NCBI GenBank assembly: GCA_019914945.1
Contig: CM034104.1
Coordinates: forward strand, 6,884,501-6,948,500
From: Typha latifolia
Lineage: Eukaryota > Streptophyta > Magnoliopsida > Poales > Typhaceae
Length of the DNA stretch: 64,000 bases
Direction of reading: 5' to 3'
In this document: positions 57,651 to 64,000 of the stretch, in pieces
Position numbering within the stretch: position 1 is the stretch's first letter
Layout of the letters: each line of letters starts with the position of its first letter
Made by a program: the position numbers and the translations under genes
The notes under the pieces: generated by a model
Databases searched by the model: none
Told to the model about the DNA's origin: nothing
Seen by the model: only the letters and a program-made list of their open reading frames with translations

Positions 57651-58059
57651 CAGGTGGATGTTTTTATATTGGAAACAATCTGGTTGCTTGGCACAGTAAG
57701 AAACAAAACTTGATATCTTTATCTACTGCGGAGGCCGAGTACATTGCAGCGGGAAGTTGTTGTTCTCAGTTACTATGGATGAAACGGATGGTCAAAGATT
57801 ACGGCATTGAACAAGATACTATGGTGCTTTATTGTGACAACATGAGTGCAATTAATATATCAAAAAATCTTGTTCAACACTCGCGTACAAAACATATTGA
57901 TATCCGACATCATTTTATACGCGAGTTAGTTGAAGACAAAATAATAGCACTAGAACATATTGAGATGGAGAAATAGTTGGGTGATCTATTTACAAACCTT
58001 TGGATTTACAGAGATTTGAGTATCTTCGTACATCTTTAGAAATTTGTGCTTTGGATTGA
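57651..58059 (+). pseudogene. Copia C RNase H end
   Basis: It encodes LISLSTAEAEYIAAGSCC, LYCDNMSAINISKN and TKHIDIRHHFIREL, the copia RNase H C-terminal half. A TAG at 57974-57976 and a frameshift follow; the old stop is at 58057-58059. Confidence 0.88.
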
Positions 58060-59615
58060 TTTTTTTTGTTTTGGTTTGCGTGTTTTGGTTTGTATGTTTT
58101 ATTTTTATTTTTATTTTTCGTTTCTTTTTAGGTTTTCTTTACTCTGAAATTTTCCTTGGTTTTAGTTTCAGATTTGTCGAGAGTTTTTGTCATAAAAAAA
58201 AATTGATGCACTCCTAGATTCAATAATAACTCTTGACATATAAATATGATTTTTCTCTTGATTATGAGTTATTATAGTCAATTTTGTCATCTTGTAGTAT
58301 ATTGTATCATTTCTGATTTATTCACTCTCTCGACTTCTATGATAATTATACTGAAATTAATGCACTCATAACGTGTGTATATTCTTGAGTGAGAATGACA
58401 TCATGAAATTCTTTTTAAATAGCTCACTATTGATCTTGATTTGCACAGTTTGACCTTATGCTTAGTCATCACAAATGTGTTCATAAAAGATCAATGAAAA
58501 GGGCTACAATGAGTTAGTGTGAAAGCCATTTTGTTTAGAGTCCAGTTTGACTCAGTACATTGCTTGCAAATTAAATAAAAAATTTTCTATTTGTGTATAT
58601 ATTCTCGCACATTGTTTGATTTGTACTATAAGAAAAGGGCTACCTACTCATGTGTGAAAGCCATCATTGTACCTATATGGTTTAAGTATAAAAAAATTAC
58701 ATGAAAAATTCCTGTTTTGTTTTGGAGAATAAGTCGAAAAGTGCAAATTTAAATACTAAGTCGGTTTGACTACTGTGTTGTATCATTGTTTAAATAGGAA
58801 AGTTTCTTTAAGAAGAATGTTTCATATTATCTATGCTCAACTTGCATATGCATATTGTTATGATCAATCAAGATTAATTTAATTTTGAGTGATGCATTAG
58901 AATTGATTATAATATGCTCTTGATGATTTGATTGATCTGTGTATGACTTATTTCATTCGATTGTCATATTCTATGTCTTGAATCTATTTTGAATTTCTTG
59001 AAGTGCATCTCCAAAAAGATTTTTTGATTTTTTTCTTAGACTTTTTACTTTAAAAAAAAAAGGCGTTCAAACGCAGATTTTTGAGTTCGAACGCGGTGAC
59101 TGGCGCGTTCGAACGCGCAGACTGGTGCATTCGAACGCACTCGAGGATTCTATAAATATTGCGTCCGAACCCAAGGGTTTTCATCTTCCATCTTCCAAAC
59201 CCTAGAAACCCTTCATTTTCTCCCTCTCCAATCTTCAAGATCTTGGTCTTTTTCATCAAATTTTTTTACTTCTAACCCTTTTAGAGGGTAGTTCTCCTCC
59301 GGATCTAGCATCTTTCGGCCGAATTTCTTAGTTTTTCTTCACTTTTGCGAGGTATGATCATCTATCAATTTTCCTATTTTTTATTCAATTAAGTCTTTTG
59401 ATCTTGATTGATTTCGTGCGTTTTCGAGTTTTGATCACGTTAAAGTTACTATCTTGATGTTTATTGTGTGATTGAACGTGATATCTTAGAGTTTTCAAGT
59501 GAAAGATGGATTTCATTTAGGGCCTTTATGGTTTCTTGAATCTTTTGGATTTCTTGCTATCTTTTTGGTTGCTTTGGGCATGTATTGAATCTTGCATCTT
59601 GTTTCTTTCTCAAGA
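58060..59615 (+). other. Copia C post-pol spacer with internal promoter-like block
   Basis: It aligns with the spacers of A and B. The palindrome cluster (59065-59142) is followed after nine bases by a perfect TATAAATA box (59151-59158), then AAACCCTAGAAACCC and a pyrimidine-rich leader. A start of transcription for the downstream ORF is plausible but unproven. Confidence 0.6.
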
Positions 59616-60647
59616 ATGCTTAGAAAAGCTGAAGTTTCCTAGAAACCTAGGCCGCCTTCCTCACCTACTTCGGCTCCCAAGTTTTCTACATCTACGGCTG
59701 TAGGGCGTTACAAACACAATTTTGGCACTCGACCTGTTATTTGTGAACGGCCCGTGGTCATTTCTGATTTTTCTGCCTTAGGGATCGAACAGATCTTTAC
59801 TGAGCGAGGATGGTTATCCGTGTGTCGGATGAGCGAGATTGCATATGTGGAAGTGGTCAGGGAATTTTTCAGTAATGCCACGGTTTTGGAATGCTGTATA
59901 CGTTCTACTGTCCGTGGAGTTTCGATATACTTGGACTCCGATGTCATTCGTACAGAACTCCAACTTCCTGATGGTGAGTTCCAGTATCCATCGTCTGCTC
60001 CACTTCCTGATGTCAACGAATTTGCTGGTACTGTGTTAATCAAAGGGGAACGTTGGAAGGGCAATATGATGCCTCATGCGAAACTGACATCAGTGGCTCG
60101 CATGCTTTACCTGCTTTGTCTGTACAACGTCACCCCCAAGACTCGACATTCCAGTATTAGTCCAGATCGTGCCTTCCTCCTTCATGCAATGTTGTCGGGA
60201 GTTTCTGTTGATTTGACTGCGGTGATCTACGATTCCATTCTAACAGCTGCACAGAAAGAAGCACCCCGTGAAGGGTTGCCGTTTGGCATATTTATTACCA
60301 ATTTGTGCACTCAGAGTGGGGTGCGAGTGGATGCCTCGGAACCTTCCCTTACTTCGCAAAAGCCGTTGGATCGGATTACTCTTAAGCGGAGTCAAGCTCA
60401 TGATCAGTCGTCTCCTCTCAAGCCATCCTCTTCCGCCGCTGGACGTTCATCACACCTTGACATTTCTAATGACAGTTCGAATGATGACTCATCTCACACT
60501 GTGGGGGAGTTACCACAGTTCTCTGACCGATTCGATCAGCTTAGCACTCAGGTGCAGGACCTCCATTCGGTTGTAAATGATTTACGAGCTGAGCAAGCTC
60601 GTCAGGGGACCGTACTCAACTTCGTGTTGTCGATTCTTCATTGTTAG
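59616..60647 (+). pseudogene. Post-pol ORF of copia C, one early stop
   Basis: ATG at 59616. A TAG is the ninth codon (59640-59642), and the rest stays open for over 330 codons. Domain: IEQIFTERGWLSVCRMSE, then VREFFSNATVLECCIRS, VRGVSIYLDSDVIRTEL, PHAKLTSVARMLYLLCLYN and AREGLPFGIF-like blocks. A serine/aspartate-rich linker follows, and a C-terminal coiled-coil segment (FDQLSTQVQDLHSVVNDL). An internal ATG downstream of the stop could in principle start a shorter protein. Compared with copy A most codon changes are silent. Confidence 0.75.
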
Positions 60648-61007
60648 TTCCCTCCGAGTTCTTAGTCTTTGGCATTTGTGTCAAAATGGGGGAGAGTGAG
60701 TGTGAGTTTAGACGTGTGTTTGGAGTTTAGGAGTTTACTAGTGTAGGGGGAGTAATGGCGTAGGGAGTTTACTAGTTTATGTTTACTGCATAATAACTTT
60801 GCCTGAATACCTGTGAATTGCTTGCTTGATAACTTGTGTTTGAATTGTTATTCATTTCAAGTTATTTTCACTTGATCTTGGTTTGGTATATTTTTATTTG
60901 CAGGGATTGATGTGCTAAAAGTACTAGACTTGTTGAATGCTCATTTTCAATTCTTTGTAATAAATTGTAAACTAGATGTTTTGTCACAAATTGCCAAAGG
61001 GGGAGAT

Positions 61008-62067
61008 TGTTAGGTGTTTAATTGTTGGCAATTGTGTATAAAATATTCTAAGTGTATTTTTATATGTATATGAGCTTTATACAAGTCTAGAATATCTCTG
61101 GTTTGAAGGATTGCAAAATTATTAGAGAAAAGCTGTTGAGTTCACACCGCGTTCACAAACGCGTTCGAACGTGGTGCGTTCACAAACGCATTCGAACGCG
61201 GGTACTTGCGTTCACACAGACCGAGAGTTGCGTTCACAAATGCGTTCAAACGCGGGTACTGCGTTCACACAGACCGAGAGCTGCGTTCACAAATGCGTTC
61301 GAACGCGGGTACTTGCGTTCACACAGACCGAGAGCTGCGTTCACAAACGCGTTCGAACGCGGGTACTACGTTCACACAGACCGAGAGCTGCGTTCACAAA
61401 CGCGTTCGAACGCAACCTGAAGAATTCAAGTTGTCGCGTTCGAACGCACTCGGGCCCGTTCGAACTCACCTAAGATCAAGTCATGTCGTTCGAACGCACC
61501 CGGGCCGCGTTCGAACGCACCAACGAAGTTTGAAAAACTTGGATTCTCATGAGTACGGATAAGACTTGGATTTGGCTCTATCTTGGAGATTATATATAAG
61601 GATTGTGATGCCCTATCTTTAGGGTGGTTGAAGAAGCATTATTGAAGGAGACTTCTTGAGGCTACATCGGTTCTTCAACTAACAAGATTCCACTCATCTA
61701 CAAAAAGTTAATCTTTCGTCTTAAGGGCTATCTAGACGAAAAATCAATCTCGATGGTTACTGAGGTTGGACTTCAATCACGAGAAGTAGTGAATCGTGGG
61801 TTCTAGCGAGCAAGACTGAGAGGAACAAAGTCGTTTGGATCGACGGGTTATTTTGTGAGTCAGTCTTGTAACTGCTACTATACTAGTGATTGGTTTTGAT
61901 CCGAGTTTGGATCCGTAGTTTTTTTCCCATTTGGGTTTTTCCACGTTAAAATCTTGGCGTTCATCTCTACTTTCGTTCTTAATATTTTTACAGAGTTTTT
62001 TACTTAAGCGAACGAGTGATATCATTGCCTAGTATTTAGATACATACTTGTGTCTAGGGATTTTTCA
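61008..62067 (+). repeat. Copia C LTR (1060 bp)
   Basis: It runs TGTTAGGTGTTTAATTG to GGGATTTTTCA. The array at 61140-61520 has four ~54 bp units, more than the copia A 5' LTR. The TATATAA box lies near 61591. Confidence 0.92.
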
Positions 62068-64000
62068 CTTTGCCTTCAGCTAGTGCTGCCGAAGTAGTCC
62101 AAGAACCGTCCGAAGATGCCCCAAATGTTCCTCCCATATGCGGCTGTATACCAATACATCGTCAAAGAATATCAGCACATATTGCCTTAGGTGAGGCCTA
62201 AAGATATCATTCATCAAGCTCTAAAAAGTGGCTGGGGCATTAGTAAGACAGAAAGGCATGACCAGGAACTCATAGTGTCCATCATGAGTTCTAAACATCG
62301 TCTTGTGCACGTCGAATGGTTCAACTCTGATTTGATGGTATCCAGCTCTCAAATCCAACTTTGAAATATAACATGCATTAGCTAGTTCATCCAACAACTC
62401 TTTAATCATCGGAATGGGGTACCGATCCTTGACGGTGATGAAATTAAGAGCTCGATAATCCACACAGAACCACCACGACCCGTCCTTCTTCCGCACAAGT
62501 AAGACCAGTGAAGAATAGGAGCTTCTACTTGGCCTTATCACCACACTGGACAGCATCTCTTGGACCATCTTTGATATAGCCTCCTTTTGGATGAATGGAT
62601 ATCGGTATGGCCTCACATTGGCTGGACCCGCCCCTAGTAAGATCTCGATGTGATGGTCTTGCGCTCTAGGTGGTGGCAATCCATGGGCCTGCTGAAACAC
62701 ATCTTCAAATTCCTACAAAACAGCCTTTAAATCAGCGGATAAGGGTGCTGAATCATCCATGTTTTGGGTTCCCTCGATGAGTTGCATGAGGAACCCGCGG
62801 CACTCGGGTTTCGGCAACCCTTCTAGGGACTGCAGCGCTCCAAAGGTTTCCATGTTTGATGCTGCCGTTAACTAGATCAATTTGCCTTCGTATCTGAACT
62901 CCATTGCCATGGTGGTGAAATTGAAGGTGACTAGTCCAAGATTCCGTAGCCATTGCACCCCAAGCACCATGTCGGCTCCTCGAAGAGCCAACGGGTAGAG
63001 GTCAATTCGGAAGGTATGGCCTTGAATTTGCAGCTATACATTACGGCATATTCCCTCAGTTCTCAACACGGTGCCATCCCCGATGATCACATCAAAGTCA
63101 TTAGAAAGCTCCGACTCTAATCCCAACCGCCTCACTATCCGTAGATCCACAAAGTTGTGGGTGCTTCTTGAATCAATAAGAATTAGCACCTTTTTCTTCT
63201 TAATCATACCTTCGACCCGAACGGTTTTCGGAGTCAATTCGCCGGCAAGCGAATAGAAGGAGAGTTCGGCTTGAACTTCCAACGAGTTGTCTTCCTCGAT
63301 GTGATTCATTTCTTCCACTTGCTGCCCTTCAAGATCTTCAATAGGATCTTCCTTAATCATCTCTTTCATGAGCATGATGGCTACAGGCTATTTGGCACAT
63401 TTATGGTCCGGTGTGAAGCGCTCGTCGCAATAGAAGCATAAGCCATTCGAACGCCGATCTTCGACCTCTACTGGTGTGAGGCATCGCCCTGTCACCCTTG
63501 ACTATCCCCTAGAGTCAGGGCCTGTCCGTGGTGGGTTTGGCCGATTAAGGTTTGGCCTAGCCCACCCCGAACGTGCCACTCCCGAGACCGACGGTCTAGT
63601 GTTAACACATGGGTCCGTAACGCTCCAATTGGGGCAGTGAGTAGCCTTCAATTCCTTTATCTTTTTTTCCGTCATTTGAGCCGCTGAGAAGGCCTCTAGC
63701 AAGGATGCAGGACAAGTAGCCTTGACTTCCGCTTGGATATCACGACGAAGCCCGGAGATGAAAGTACTTTTAAGGGCCGACTCCGACCACCCATGGACTC
63801 TATTGCTGATTCTTTCAAACTCCTCTTGATAGGCTCTTACAGAAGTCTTTTGGGTTAGTTTCGTCAAGGTGGCTTGGAAGTCTTCATAGTTCGAAGGTCC
63901 AAAATGCACACAAAGCGCATCAGTGAACTCCTCCCAAATGGTGAAGGGACGTGCACGATGTGTTGCTTGATACAACCTCACCGCTACGTCTTTAAGGTAG
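62068..64000 (-). pseudogene. Gypsy G7: gag, protease and RT, cut at both ends
   Basis: From the right edge: gag (WEEFTDALCVHFGPSNYED; TSVRAYQEEFERISNRVHGW), a knuckle CFYCDERFTPDHKC (about 63440-63400), protease with LIDSRSTHNF (about 63160; Gly to Arg as in G6), RT (62700-62100) with [18 protein letters not shown] and FFDDVLVYS. Several stops (about 63505, 63390, 63040, 62222). Copia C truncates it at 62068, just after the RT palm. Gag continues beyond the window. Confidence 0.9.

Larger units (their letters stand above)
57651..62067 (+). mobile_element. Copia C: 3' half of a diverged copy
   Basis: It begins inside RNase H (AGGTGGATG, about 57651) and has the spacer (58060-59615), the post-pol ORF, a polypurine tract (about 60996-61007) and a complete LTR (61008-62067). 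It is more diverged from A and B than they are from each other. It ends directly against gypsy G7. Confidence 0.88.

Noticed and set aside
61103..61562. Repeat-containing protein from open frames across the LTR array (also at 20596-20913, 29236-29697 and 56870-57331)
   Set aside because: Frames are open in several phases because of the repeat composition; they lie in U3 and are not conserved as protein.

Overview
The window is nuclear DNA of a flowering plant. The signs are plant-type Ty1/copia and Ty3/gypsy retrotransposons with initiator-Met-tRNA primer sites, a LINE, a probable Harbinger-like MITE and one NAC-like reading frame. The species cannot be fixed from the sequence; the TE composition fits a TE-rich genome. 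There are no bacterial genes, rRNA, tRNA or CRISPR. Only one plausible host gene was found, the NAC-like frame at 3914-4549 (minus).

Layout. 1-2450: rearranged scraps (gypsy protease, integrase and RNase H pieces, a copia RT scrap, a copia LTR end, a LINE RT scrap). 2451-5065: the low-copy island, with a duplicated exon-like segment, the NAC-like frame and its repeat-bearing upstream region. 5066-11346: a ~3 kb solo LTR, a LINE remnant, a gypsy RT scrap and a second, truncated solo LTR. 11347-13122: mostly unassigned. 13123-18598: a gypsy LTR facing an inverted copy of itself, a Tekay/Del-like integrase-chromodomain fragment and a 5'-truncated gypsy (called G3). 18599-48326: a deep nest of minus-strand gypsy elements. 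49109-62067: a chimeric pair of copia copies (B and C). 62068-64000: another gypsy (G7).

The nest can be unpicked from target-site duplications (TSDs). Copia A (20439-30199, TSD CATGC) sits in a solo LTR (18858-31359, TSD CAAAA), which sits in a gypsy LTR (18599-32049). Gypsy G4 (35300-44235, TSD TAGGC) sits in the pol gene of gypsy G6, and removing it restores the G6 reading frame. G4 is itself split by a complete solo LTR (39496-42300, TSD CTTAA). A MITE-like element (32886-33784) splits another gypsy LTR.

The copia family looks like the SIRE/Maximus type: gag with zinc knuckles, protease, integrase, RT, RNase H, then a 1.5 kb spacer and an additional ORF after pol. No copy is intact. The most unusual signal is a CpG-rich palindrome, GCGTTCGAACGC, in dense clusters just upstream of TATA boxes in copia LTRs, in several gypsy LTRs, and before the additional copia ORF. 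Two unrelated superfamilies therefore seem to share one promoter module.
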